Assembly (NCBI GenBank): GCA_021927905.1
Contig: BLLK01000058.1
Span: 1,302,001-1,366,000, forward strand
From: Chaetoceros tenuissimus
Lineage: Eukaryota > Bacillariophyta > Thalassiosirophyceae > Chaetocerotales > Chaetocerotaceae
Direction of reading: 5' to 3'
DNA: 64,000 nucleotides
Shown in pieces: positions 43,835-55,900 of this stretch. The translations under genes and the position numbers were made by a program. The first letter of the stretch is position 1. Every line of letters begins with the position of its first letter. Under the pieces are notes generated by a model. It saw only the letters and a list, made by a program, of their open reading frames with translations. It was not told the DNA's origin and searched no databases.

Positions 43835-45310
43835 TCACTCATCACCCCAAGACTCCTTCTCATACAATTCTAAACATATTTGATGTAACTTCTCGTCGCA
43901 ACAAGCAATGATCCCATCCTTGTTATCAGCTTCTAACCTTCCCTTGGAATAATCCAAATTCTTACCAAACCCATCTGTGATTCTCCCTCCCATGACTCTC
44001 AAAAGCGCATCGGCAGCAGCAACATCCCATAAAGACGTTCCAGGTTTAGGAAAGAACCATAATCCTTCATTTTGTTCTCCTAGTACTAATTTCATAGTTT
44101 TATACCCTGCACCAGTGATATACAATGGATCAGAATGTATCAACTGTTTAGAAGCTAAGGAATCAATACATTGTTGAACAACACCTCCTCCTTTCGATTT
44201 GGAAATGATAGCTCGTAACAATGGTGGATCATCATAGATTATTTCCGAGTTTTCGGATATGGTTGGTGTATTCAATATCGAAGAAGTGAGTGAATCATTT
44301 AATGATTTTTGTTCGGATAAAGGTGGTGAATTGACAGTTGTAATGGGTGGTGAAGGAATGGAACTCGATGAATCCATACGTTGATGATTATTTTGAGTCA
44401 ATGGCATAATGGTTATAGATGTATCAGTGGACAATAGGGATGATGCGGATGTATGTCCATCTGACGATGATGACACTCCTTCTGCAATACATGTTGGCGA
44501 TGGTCGTTTCATTTGCCTCCTGTAGGCTTTGTAATTCTCAATGGAAGAAGAATCTGAATGCTGTTGTTGTTGTTGTTGCGAGGTAGTTTCTTCATGTTCT
44601 TCCAGTAGCAATTGTTCTTGTTTGTGCAATTTGGACCGTATCAATTCCATTCTTCCTAGTGGATAATAATGCTCCTGATGCTGATTCTGTTCCTGCGGCT
44701 GACTCTTATCATCATCATCATTATACTCTTCCAGACCCGTCATTACAAATGCACCATTCAACAAAGTCCCTCCATAAATGACACTACAACCACTATGATC
44801 AAAACTAGGAATATCAGTACCAACCCTAAAAGGTTTACAAATGACTCCAAAAACGGGTATATTCTCCACAATAATCGCTACTAAAATGGTAACCGCTTCA
44901 TAATTTCCCTTGGCATAGGCACTCGTTCCATCCAAAGGATCGACAATCACAGCAACCTTTTCAGAATCTTCTATTTCCATAGAAGAATGTAAATTCATAA
45001 TTTGCTCCACGTGTTGCAACAATTGCAAATCTTGATATTCTTGATAGGATTCACGTTGCATTTCAAGTTCGGATTCTTCTCCTACGATTTTAACATTGTA
45101 TTTTTTTATTTGTGAGTAAATGATTGCTTGTGCTGCTCCATCTGCATCTGTGACGAGTGATCCATCGTGTTTAGTTCTAGAGTTTGTTTTGAATTGTTGA
45201 ATGGGTTGTGAGGCTAGGAGTGTCGAGTAGATGCATGTCGTTGCCAATTGAAGGAGGTTCACCTTTGACGATGACGACGATGGTGCTTCTTGTGGAGTAC
45301 AAGATGTCAT
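43835..45310 (-). CDS. Inositol-monophosphatase superfamily phosphatase, 3'(2'),5'-bisphosphate nucleotidase-like (491 aa)
   Basis: ATG at 45310, single exon. It has the metal-binding signature of the Mg-dependent, Li-sensitive phosphatase superfamily: TDAD at 54-57, GEES at 77-80, VDPLDGT at 123-129, and WDVAAADALLRVMGG near residue 435. The order and spacing fit 3'-phosphoadenosine phosphatases (sulfate assimilation, salt-sensitive HAL2/BPNT type) or inositol polyphosphate 1-phosphatase relatives. It is longer than the usual 310-360 residues because of a low-complexity Gln/Ser-rich insert (about 210-330). No obvious targeting peptide is seen, although the Ser-rich start could be one. Whether the substrate is PAP or an inositol phosphate cannot be decided here. 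Confidence 0.88.
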   Translation of the reverse strand: MTSCTPQEAPSSSSSKVNLLQLATTCIYSTLLASQPIQQFKTNSRTKHDGSLVTDADGAAQAIIYSQIKKYNVKIVGEESELEMQRESYQEYQDLQLLQHVEQIMNLHSSMEIEDSEKVAVIVDPLDGTSAYAKGNYEAVTILVAIIVENIPVFGVICKPFRVGTDIPSFDHSGCSVIYGGTLLNGAFVMTGLEEYNDDDDKSQPQEQNQHQEHYYPLGRMELIRSKLHKQEQLLLEEHEETTSQQQQQQHSDSSSIENYKAYRRQMKRPSPTCIAEGVSSSSDGHTSASSLLSTDTSITIMPLTQNNHQRMDSSSSIPSPPITTVNSPPLSEQKSLNDSLTSSILNTPTISENSEIIYDDPPLLRAIISKSKGGGVVQQCIDSLASKQLIHSDPLYITGAGYKTMKLVLGEQNEGLWFFPKPGTSLWDVAAADALLRVMGGRITDGFGKNLDYSKGRLEADNKDGIIACCDEKLHQICLELYEKESWGDE

Positions 45311-46625
45311 GTTGCTTTATGTATAATAGTAATGCGATGGAAAGTAATACAAAGTCGAGGTGTAGAAGCTGCTATGGATGCGTTGAATGAATTGAAATGT
45401 GACTGAAACTGAATTATAGAATTGTCCTGCAGTCGTCTTTTGTGCAATAGAAAAGAGTTGAAATAGAATGAGATGTGTGTTGCAGTACTTTTAAAAGTGA
45501 TTGTGATCAAATTTAAGAATCCACTTTGTTCAAATTTGATTGAATCACGTGAGTAGAGATTTTAGCTGGAGTTGGTAAACATACAACAGCACAGTGATGC
45601 AATTAGATGGCAATTACACTCCCATAGGTTGCCAAAAAACATTCCAAGAGAGGTGAGCGATCGGTCCGTTGCTGTATTTGGTTGAGTCGTGGACGACACA
45701 TAACGGCTAGTTGAGTACAAGTGTACGACTTTTTATTTTGGCGAGTGGAAGGAAGTACGAGTCAATAGTATTTGAATTTGGAATGATGGAAATGGATGGA
45801 ATGTAAAAGTATTATATTTTATTTGTGTACATATAATGAATCAATTGTATATGGATTTAGAATCGAGAAAATATAGATATCTGTTGGCTATTTTGATTGC
45901 AATGAACAACATCCAAATTCTTGAACAATGAATGAAGAATGAAATTCAAAAGGAAGGTCATTGTCTGTACCATGAATAAATTAGTAAATCAAGGACAAAG
46001 TTGGTAGTACTTGTAAAAACAAATTTTGTAAGAAAAATGGTTTCGATTGGATATAACTCTATTCCAATTCCATTTTCATCATTGTATTTGCATAAAATAT
46101 ATAATCTAATTATATATATACCAATGAGAAACGAAAAATTGTATTCAATTCAATCAAAAATCAGTGATTTTGGAACGTGATAAATTTGAATCGTGCTTTG
46201 AGCAACGGCTGAAAAAGCGTCAAGTCGGGTTCTTGTTCGACAAACGAGGCTGAAATTTCTTGGCGAGCAACTCATGTTCAGGTAGACACAACATACTACT
46301 GAAGACAAGAAGGCAGTTCATGCATATTAATTGCAGCTCTATTGACACTCATTGTATTACTTATTAGAAACATTGAACTGGAGAGATACATTAGATATAT
46401 ATCCAATAGAAGCAGCTTCAACTAGATTCAGTCTCTTTCCATTCAGCAAGGATTGACTCTTGACGAAAATTGCAAGATTTCAAAAGCACAACATATTCTC
46501 GAAAATAGTCAGATTTTATCTATTCTTTGAAATAAAAGATTTTCAAAAAGAAAAAAGAAAATTTATTTTCTATTTCATACTAAGATATTGATAGATAGCA
46601 AGAATAGTAATCACATATCATCATC
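45311..46625. other. Divergent intergenic region
   Basis: A divergent promoter region for the phosphatase gene (minus) and the ankyrin gene (plus). It is AT-rich with short TA runs near 46090-46120. No gene or structured RNA was recognised. Confidence 0.5.
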
Positions 46626-49330
46626 ATGACTACTCCATCGGATCAAGAACGACCAACCAACAGTAGCAACAACAACAACAGCAGCAATGTGCCTCTCATG
46701 GACAGATCTCAAAGGCCATCATCACCATCGAGAAATTCATCGACATCGTCACTCACATCGTCACTTACTTCCGACCCAAGCCTTGCAAGAATGATGACTT
46801 CCACTACATTGACATCGAGATCGAACATATTACCCACAACCAGCATCACCATACCCGAACAACAAGAACTACCACTCCTACCCCAAACTCAAAACACACA
46901 CACCGACCATGAACCATCCAGTCTATACGATTCCGCAAGAGTCACAGATTGGCGTAAAGTACAATCACTAGCCATATCACATCCCAAATATGCATCCTAT
47001 ACATGTTCGGAAGGATTCACAGCCTTGCATCATGTATGTACACGTCGATGTCCGATTCCTTCCGTGTTTTCACACTTGATTCAAGCTTTTCCAAGGGCAT
47101 TGATTATGAAAGATGAAGCTAAAGGGTGGACGCCACTTCATCATGCTTGTCGGTTTAAATGTAATAAGGAGGCTGTGGCTTTGTTACTTGGGAGTTTTGT
47201 GGAGTATGGGAGGTTTGCGGCGAGAGTGAGGGATAAAGAGCGTGGACGGATGCCGCTTTATTATGCTATACGGTGAGTTGAATTTGATGGTGTATATTTG
47301 TATATATATATATTTATGTATATATATATACTTGTGTATATGAACAAATGTCTCACTTCTCTTTTACTTCCATTAGATACGATGCACCCGATGGAGTTGT
47401 GGAATTATTATTGAAAAATATGACCAGAGCAGATATTCTTGATTGTGACAGGGATGGAGTCTCGGTATTGGGTTTGATCTGGGATCGATGGGCGGCGAGT
47501 TATGAAGGGAAACGGGTACTTGGACATTATGCCAAAATTATGGAACAATGGAAAGAATTGTATGATGCAGCGGATAATCAGGAACAACAAGGACAAGCTT
47601 GGCAGAAAATTACATCGCAAGCTACAGATTTGAGGAATGGAATGAAGGGGAAAGTCAAGTCGAAATGGGAACAAGTGAATATGATTTTAAAAGGGGCTTT
47701 TAAATATGATGATGCTGAACATGCGAATTGTGATTGTCCCAGAACATGGAGGATATTGCATGCGGTATTGTCTATTAAATGTCATTCGTCATTGTTCATG
47801 ATGGCTACTGTTTTGCATCCGGAACAAATTCGAGAACTAGATCATAATGATTTATTTGCAGAAGAGTCGGGGCAAAGACATGGTACTTATAACACTATGT
47901 CGCCGCAACGGCCTCAAAGTGCAATCCATGAAGCAGTGGATACACAACATATTGCGCAGACTGCATTACATTTGGCTTGTAAATCACCCGTCAATGGTTC
48001 TGAAATCAAAATTATCTTCAAATACCTTATTTCCTTGCATAAAGATGCTGCCAAATTTGTCAACCCAAGAGATGGATCACTTCCATTGCATAATTTGTGT
48101 GAAAATGAATCCAAACAACATTGGGTACAAGATGGGATTCGTTTGGTATACGAGGCATATCCTGAAGCTGCTACAGTGCAAGATGTAGATGGGAAAACAC
48201 CGCTTCATCGTGCTGCTACACTTCATGAGTCATCACCATACTTTGTACCACCTCCATCCACATTTATTGGATCACCTATTCGGACAATGTCACGTTCCAC
48301 TACTGGATCATTAGAAGAAACCACTGGTACAATCATTCCAAATACACCAGTTCGATCTACTGCATCAGCGGCAGGAACACGATCCACTACAGGATCTACC
48401 GAATCAAGAATAGCATCTGTTGAAGATTCCATCGGTTCCATCATTCAAAATATTCTTTCTATACATCCCGAAGTGGCTGCGATTCCAGATGTTCAAGGAA
48501 AACTACTCATGCACTCCATTGCAGAATGTGCTGAGAATTGGGATCGAAATGTTCAAGCTGTTTACGATGCCTATCCTGAAGCATTGTCACGTAGAGAAAT
48601 ATCGTCGAGGAGTCTTCCATTGCATCTTGTTGCTTCCAATCTAGATGCCAAACCTCATTTGATTCAAAAGATTATTGAATTTCATCCAAGAGCTGCGTCA
48701 CTTGTGAATGGAAATGGGAAACTACCTCTTCATCTTGCCTGTGAAGTTGGAAAGGATTGGCTCAGTGGTCTGGAGGATATCTACGAAGCTTATCAGAATG
48801 CAATTCGTGTAGCGGAAGATAATGAAAGGCGATGGATGCCGTTACACTTTGTTGCTGCTAGTCCTTACTCATCCTATAATCTTGTTGAAAAAATACTAGG
48901 TCTTGCACCAGACGTAGCTGATATTCATGATCACTTTGGTCGAACTCCTTTCCATATTGCTGTTGAAAGTGGTAAGGATTGGGACGAGGGTGGTATTGAG
49001 GCCTTGTTCAATGCAAATCCAGAGGCTATTGATGCTCCAGATGCCGAGGGTAAGATTCCATTAGTCACGGCACTACTTTCCTTTACAAATGCCCCAGTAG
49101 CACCAGTAGCAGTTTCAATTGAGTCCGTGCAGGTTGAAGGCAATACTCGATCTGTCCAAGAAGCTCTTGAACCTGTCGATGAATTTACGACAATCACTCA
49201 CAACACCATTCCACCAAGAGACAATGATGGCAGCATTGAACTTGAAAACGATGTAACTCAATTGAATATAGTGTATCAGCTTTTGAAAAGAGCACCCCAA
49301 GTGCTTGCAACCGCTAAAGAAATTCCATAA
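46626..49330 (+). CDS. Ankyrin-repeat protein (866 aa, 2 exons)
   Basis: Model join(46626..47272, 47377..49330); the intron is 104 nt, GT-AG, phase 2. The N-terminal 100 residues are Ser/Thr/Asn/Gln-rich and probably disordered. Ankyrin repeats then run through most of the protein, for example GFTALHHVCTRRCP, GWTPLHHACRFKC, GKTPLHRAATLHE, GKLPLHLACEVGK, RTPFHIAVESGKD. A Ser/Thr-rich linker lies near 490-530. There is no catalytic domain, signal peptide or membrane segment, so it is a likely cytosolic scaffold. Such HPxAAxxxxxxGKLPLH-type proteins are strongly expanded in diatoms. The specific partner is unknown. Confidence 0.9.
47283..47345. repeat. TA-rich microsatellite inside the ankyrin-gene intron
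   Basis: Two runs of (TA)n interrupted by TTTATG and TTGTG occupy most of the 104-nt intron at 47273-47376, leaving only the splice sites and a short pyrimidine tract near the acceptor. Confidence 0.8.
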
Positions 49331-49913
49331 AAAGCAAATGTCGTTATGTTATATTTAATCTCTATACAAAACCAGCATAAATTATAACAATTGTCTTTCT
49401 AGTATTTGTCTATGCATTTTGGAAACTGTCTTGGAAGCTGTACCTTGTGGAATGAAAGACCTATTGTTGTCGGCCCCTTTATTTGTTCATATAATTCATT
49501 GGTGAACATTGAGTTCATGTTTGCTAAGTATTTGGCGATTACGCTCAAACTAAAAATGGTCCTGATGGAACTCTTATTCTATTTTGAATTAAAATATCTT
49601 GACTTCAAATCTCAACAAATTCTCCCCATTCATCTCATTCTCATCACAATGACTTTCCATCTTCCAACTTTGTGGTTCATCTGTCTAATGACGTCATTGA
49701 CAAACATTTCCCATGTCAATAATGCCGATGCGAGGAATTTCTCGTTTTTTACAAATATGACACGATGTTGGGCAAATGTTAGTGAGGGTAATCTAATATA
49801 CTAACAGAGATATTATTTTAAACATTTCAATATTGTTCTGTTGGGACTTAAAAGAAGTACGAGTAAATCCGTAAAACTACTATGAACATCAATTTTGCCT
49901 CTTTCTGGACTTT
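49331..49913. other. Convergent intergenic spacer
   Basis: Lies between the 3' ends of the ankyrin gene (plus) and the third giant gene (minus). A 132-codon plus-strand frame (49406-49804) begins with TTG and has no domain; it is not called. Confidence 0.5.
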
Positions 49914-52900
49914 CTATGAAAGCCTGCCATTCTCAAATGTTATGCCTGATATTTGGGTCACTGTTGAATCCTGATCATACTGCATAAACCTCAAATAATT
50001 CAACTCTTTGCCTTGTAAAAATGAACCTAGAGGTAAAGATATTTCTCGAGGTTCTGTACGAACAATATCTTCAAATACTTCAATGTTTGTCAGTGACATT
50101 CGTCCCCTGTTGTAAGAGTAAATCCGAATCCTACTTCCATATATGAATGGTACGGTGATAATTACTTCATTCTGAGAACCAGTAATGTATGTTTGGTATA
50201 ATGCTTTGCCATCATCATTGGTGATAAACAGAGTCAAGTCGTTTGATCCCTCTTTATGAATGACAATTTGACGTATTAACTTCTCTTCTCCCATTTGAAC
50301 TTCGAGAAATTTTTCTTCATCTCGTGACTTAGTGAGATATTTTGTAGATAAGGAGCCATCAATAGCTAATTTGCAACTACTCTCCAAATCACTAGCTACT
50401 GACGTTTCACATTTTTTCCCAAGTGCAAGGTTGTACCGTTTTGCTGTTGGTAACTTTGTTTCTTGCCATGAAAGTGCCGTTATTTCAGGTGTAGAAAATT
50501 GAAAACATACTTTGTCTGGATCACTTTCAATGAAATCTTCTGTTTTTGAGAGGCATATTCCAACAATGTTCTGCAAAGTATGCATTTTGAAATTCAAAGT
50601 TGAGTATTCTGTATCAACCAAGTACGTTTTAGAAAGGAGGTAAATGTTTCCTTGAATTGACCCATGTAAAAATATGATATCCCCTTGAACAACAGTACCT
50701 GCCCTTTTCGATGAAAGTGCTATGTCAACATTTAAGGAGTTCGTTTGCACTAGTCTTCCTCCGAAGTCAATCCTTTCTGACGTATCCTCGAACAAAAATT
50801 TGAGATCCTATGGAAATGATGTTAGGTTAGTCTGCATTGTGTGAAAATCTCGTATAATTCTATTTGCAGGCTACAGTACTTACTCTTGCACACAGATCAC
50901 TATGAAGGAAACTAAAGCAATGATTTTCAGATTGATCCAAACACTGCACGCATGTGCCATAGACGTCCTGTGTCTTTCCTCCACTGGTGGATATGAAGCC
51001 ATCGAAACATAAACACGACTCGATTCTTCTATCGGTGGTATTATCAAAACTTCTACTTCTATAAGAGTGAGGATCTCGACATTCACCATTCTCGTCAAAT
51101 AGTGTTTCGGGCTCCAATTGTTTAATTTCAATTGATTGGATCATCGTATAATCATCTTCTATTGCACCACTTTCCATATTTCCAGCTTTTGCCTGATGAA
51201 AGAAAATGTAGTCTATTTCATATATATCCGTGTGTTTCACTAGATCCTCTATTCTAATATTTTCAACTCCTGAGGAAAATGTTACATCAAGACAAACAAA
51301 AGGACAATTTTTAGAAACTTTGTAATACTCATCAATCGTGATCTCGTCTATATCCATTTCTTGAGAATTCAAGAGGCAAACCTTATTTAAGAGGTGATTG
51401 CCGAACCTTCCAACAATTAGATTGATGATGGAGTATTTTGACACGGGTATTGTTTCGGAGAGTTGAATCAAGACTTCTGTTTCTCCGTAGAGCTTCAATG
51501 AATTATCTGCATCTACAATAATGCCTCCTTCTTTCATAGCTGAAGATTCAATGGGTACTGCTAGTGTACGAATTTTTTCGTTTTTTTGTTCATCAGAATA
51601 ATTGTGAACACTAACTCCAAGTTCTCCAGATGATTGACAAGAACCATTGACACAGTATCCGGATTTACAGTCTCGGAAGAAGCCACATGCATTTCCATCA
51701 TACCCTTCGCCAATATTTTTTATACAAACATCGCGCACGCCAAGAACTTTTCCTGTGTTGGACGAGACATAACCATGGTTACACGAGCATCTATTACTCA
51801 TCTCATTCAATAATGCCATTGAATTCTCATCGAACAAAGAACAATCGGTATGATAAGTTTCGTAGTATGAAGTGGTATCTTCATGTATCAAGGTAAAGTT
51901 GGATAACACTGTCAAGGCAGAAATTTCAGTACCAGAGAAACTATCTTCTTGAGCAATAGAAATATAGCGGATCGTCGCATTTCGATAATTAAAAGCTTCA
52001 CCTATATCAATCCTTTGACTTGGATTAGTGAAAGAAATCTCGGTACACCTTGATTCATAATTTATAATAGGAACACGCTGCTCAGCTTCTTCTTCATTTT
52101 CATAGAAGCAAATTTTTGTCTTCTCTGCAGTAGTCAATACATCTATATTCATGTTCATATAAGAATATCTATCAACTTTTTGTGGTTCACTAATTCTGTA
52201 CAAAACCTCCAATTTGCCAAACAAGTGTAGATTAAAGCCACTGTCCAATCTCACTCCACCATCTTTCTTCGTAGTTGGAATAGTAATCGTAGTATCAAAA
52301 TAAAGAGATACAGTGGTTATTGAACCATTCTCCTTGTGGATTTGAGAAGGGATATCCTAAAGATTTTGTGGAAACGTTAGTAAATACATTCCGAGCAGAA
52401 ACTTAACGAGCATGAGTAACTTACATTGGTCTCGCAGATGTTATCATTGCATATGCCTCTATCACAATCATCATCATTTGTACATGCTTCGCCTTCAAAT
52501 AAACAATTTTCGCTCATGATACAAGGAACACATTGATCAAACTCCCCTTGAATTCTTCCACCATTTGATGAAACATACTCAAGAAGACACATGCAAAAAG
52601 CAGTACCATCTTCATTCATCCTTGTCTCCGCATTTGGATCAAGACATTCGCCATTTTCATTGAAAAGATCTGAACTTAAATTTTCCACAAACATGAAATC
52701 ATTAATTATTGTAGATGATGCAGTTGTAGAAAGCTGCTTCACTGCTACATAATTCAAGATAGTGCTCTTGTAATTCAATGGTCTTCCCAAGTGAAAGTCT
52801 ATGATATTCGCGGCCTCATCTAAATGATGAAGCTCTTGACATGCGTACTCATTTTCTATATCGTCGATACTTTCGAAAAAACAAAGGGAAGTATCTGTAT

Positions 52901-55900
52901 CTTGCCTTTCTAAAGAAGCTTGGAACCCAGTGTTCTTATTTACCTCAATTCCCTTTGATAGTTGAAATAATCTAAATGTTCCTTGATATACTTGCAGTTC
53001 ATCGCTACTCCATATAACAACTCCTCCACTGCCATCTCGATAACTATCATACTTATCAAGAGGCACTAACAAAAGATCAATGGTGTCTTTGACGACACCA
53101 GTAGTTGAAACTATTTTCGCCGAAAGGGATGTCTTTGTAGTGTGAAATCAAAATTAGAATTTGAAGAATTCATCTGAGACTTTCAATAAGCATGGGAAAC
53201 TTACCATGCCTTGGCAAATATTGTTTGTGCATCTTTCAACAATGCACTCTTGATCTCCTTCGCAATGTTCACCATCGAATATAGATTGATATCTGCTTGG
53301 TTTGGAACTTGGGCTGTTCGAAGGTCCAGAAGAAATAGATGGAGAGTGTGAGGGCTCCCGAGTTGTTGGAGTAACACTGGGAGAAGATGATTGACTAGGT
53401 TCAATTGAAGGATACATGGATCTAGACGGCTCAAATGAAGGAACATTTGATCTAGTTGGCTCCGCTGTGGGGGAGATTGTTGGCCTGTCACCACAGTATA
53501 GGTCCGAGCACTATCAAATGAAAATGAGATAAGTGTATGATTCTTTACTGTTGAAAACTAAGCATTCGACTTGGAGTCTTTTTTGAAAACTTTTCAATCG
53601 TCAAAGTAATTACCGTACTTACGGGTTCGCAGTGATCTGAAGCTTTTCGCAAAATTGGTCCTCCCAACGGATTAGAAGATCTGAATCCTGAGAAACATTC
53701 ACAGCGAGCATTAAATTGGTTTCCTTCGATTCCAACAGGATTTGCAGAAATATCTAAGCATTCTTTTTCGTACTATTGGAGAAATAATTAGCTTCAATTT
53801 CAAATCATTGAAAGAGAGTTTTATGACAATTGCACTCACCTGATATGTATCGATAATTCCATTTTGATCCATACCATGGACTCTACCAGTCTTTTCATCA
53901 ATTGCAACTCCACCAAGACCAAGTTTTCTATCCTCACTTCCACCGTATACAAAATCGTCAATTGCCACCAATTCCTTGTTAAAGTAGTTGTAAACAACAA
54001 TCGCCCCTACGTTAAGTCCGTCAATATTTCGTGCCTGTGGAGCAGATACCGCAAGGGTTTGTCCTGAATCTGATATATTTACTTTCCAGCCAAATGATGG
54101 GATGCCTCTATTTGATACTTTGTTTCTTAATACAAATCTTCGTCTAGAAAACTCGTACACATACACACTGTCTTCTCTGGGACTTCCAACTACGACAGTA
54201 CTTGCATCGGGAGTTATCGCGACACCTTTTCCGTAATCAGCAATCCAAACTTGCGCATATATTGGGCGTGAGGTTGCTACAAAAGTATCATAAACTTCAA
54301 CTAAACCGTAATTTTCAAATTGAAAACCAACAACTAAGATGCCGTTATCTGATAATGCCATACTACTGACAGTCCTTTTGAGAAGATTATATTCCAATAC
54401 ATTCTTTTCTCCATACTTTCCAAAAAGAACTCTATTTGATTTGTCTCTAAGAGCAATGAAATTCCCCTCCGAATCACGAGCTCTTGAGTCTCCGCCTTGA
54501 ATATTGATTGAGTCTCGGTCACTGACCTGGTACCATCGGTGCCTATCGGTCTAAGAAAAGGACTGCAATTAAAAATATTGCTCTAAACGTCGGACATGAG
54601 TAATGTGCAATGATGGGGCAACTTACCAATACCATTCTTTCATAGATTTCATTCTTGTAAAAATGCAAATCTTGAATGAGAGAGGATTCTTCATCCACAC
54701 TTTTGTAGTCTTGCACAATTGCAAGTCGATTGATGTATTCATCGGTAAATCTAAAGATTTGTCCAAGGGGAATATCAAAGTTGTAGACATTTCCAAAAAC
54801 TTGTACCTCAGCTAAAGAGAGAACTCGAGGGCTATTGCCATTCAGCTGGATTTTGATTTTCCTCCCAATGACATCATTAAAAGGTACTTCCAATTTCTTT
54901 TCATCCATAAACTGTTCAATGATCACTTGTCCGACGATAGATCCAATTGCATTAAATATCGTTAGAGTGAAGTCTGACAAACTGTCAGCGTTTTCATCGA
55001 GCTGTTTATAGATAGCCACTTTCTGAATAGTGGTATCTTCTTCTAAATCAACTTCCCACCATGGATTTATCTCAGACTTCGTCTGACTGATACTGTTTGT
55101 CTCCCAGTTCTCTACAGAAAATTGTTGATTGCCAATAACTCCATCAATAGCTAAGAGTGCAAAACCGCCATTCCCGGTGCTACTTGATTGTCGAGCCGTT
55201 TTTTGATAGGCTGCATTAATGTTAACTCCTTGAAGAGACTCGTGATTTCGTGCAACAACTACATTTTTGTAGTCGATTGCAACATTTTGCCCAAACAGAC
55301 CAACACAGTAAATTGGAACTTCATTAAAGTTGTCAACATACTCACCATAGAGACAAAGACCAACCTTTAGCACTTCTGCTGACGAAAGGATCTTGGTCAA
55401 AGAAAAGTTCATCATTGACGTTGGTTTGAGTATCATATTTTGATTAATGTCGAACTGAAATGAGATTCTTGATGTCCCAAATAGACGGAACGTGTTGAAT
55501 GGATGTATAACAACACCTCCTAAAGTTTCTGATGTCAATGGCCAAACCTTAGGATTTGTCAGCTCCCTCGAAACGTTTCCATCGAGAATATTGTAAGTCT
55601 GTAATAAAAGGTAGACATAAATCTTAGATTGGTCGTTGTAAACTTGAAGTAACTTAAATCAATTCAGAATCTTTTCACTTACTCCTGATCTGCACCCATA
55701 CTCTTGATCGCATATTTCGGATACACATTCACGATCTGCGCGGCAAGCGCCCCCTTCGAACAAAGATCTATCAGACGTAGGAATTGTTGATGGGATCATT
55801 GAAAACGAAGGCAAGAAAGACGGTATAGGGGAAGGTTGAGTGGTTGGTTTCTGACTGGGAATAAGGCTTGCATTTACTGATGGTGTATTTGATGGCTTAG

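Noticed and set aside
49406-49804. 132-codon plus-strand frame
   Set aside because: TTG start, no domain, and located in a convergent 3' spacer.
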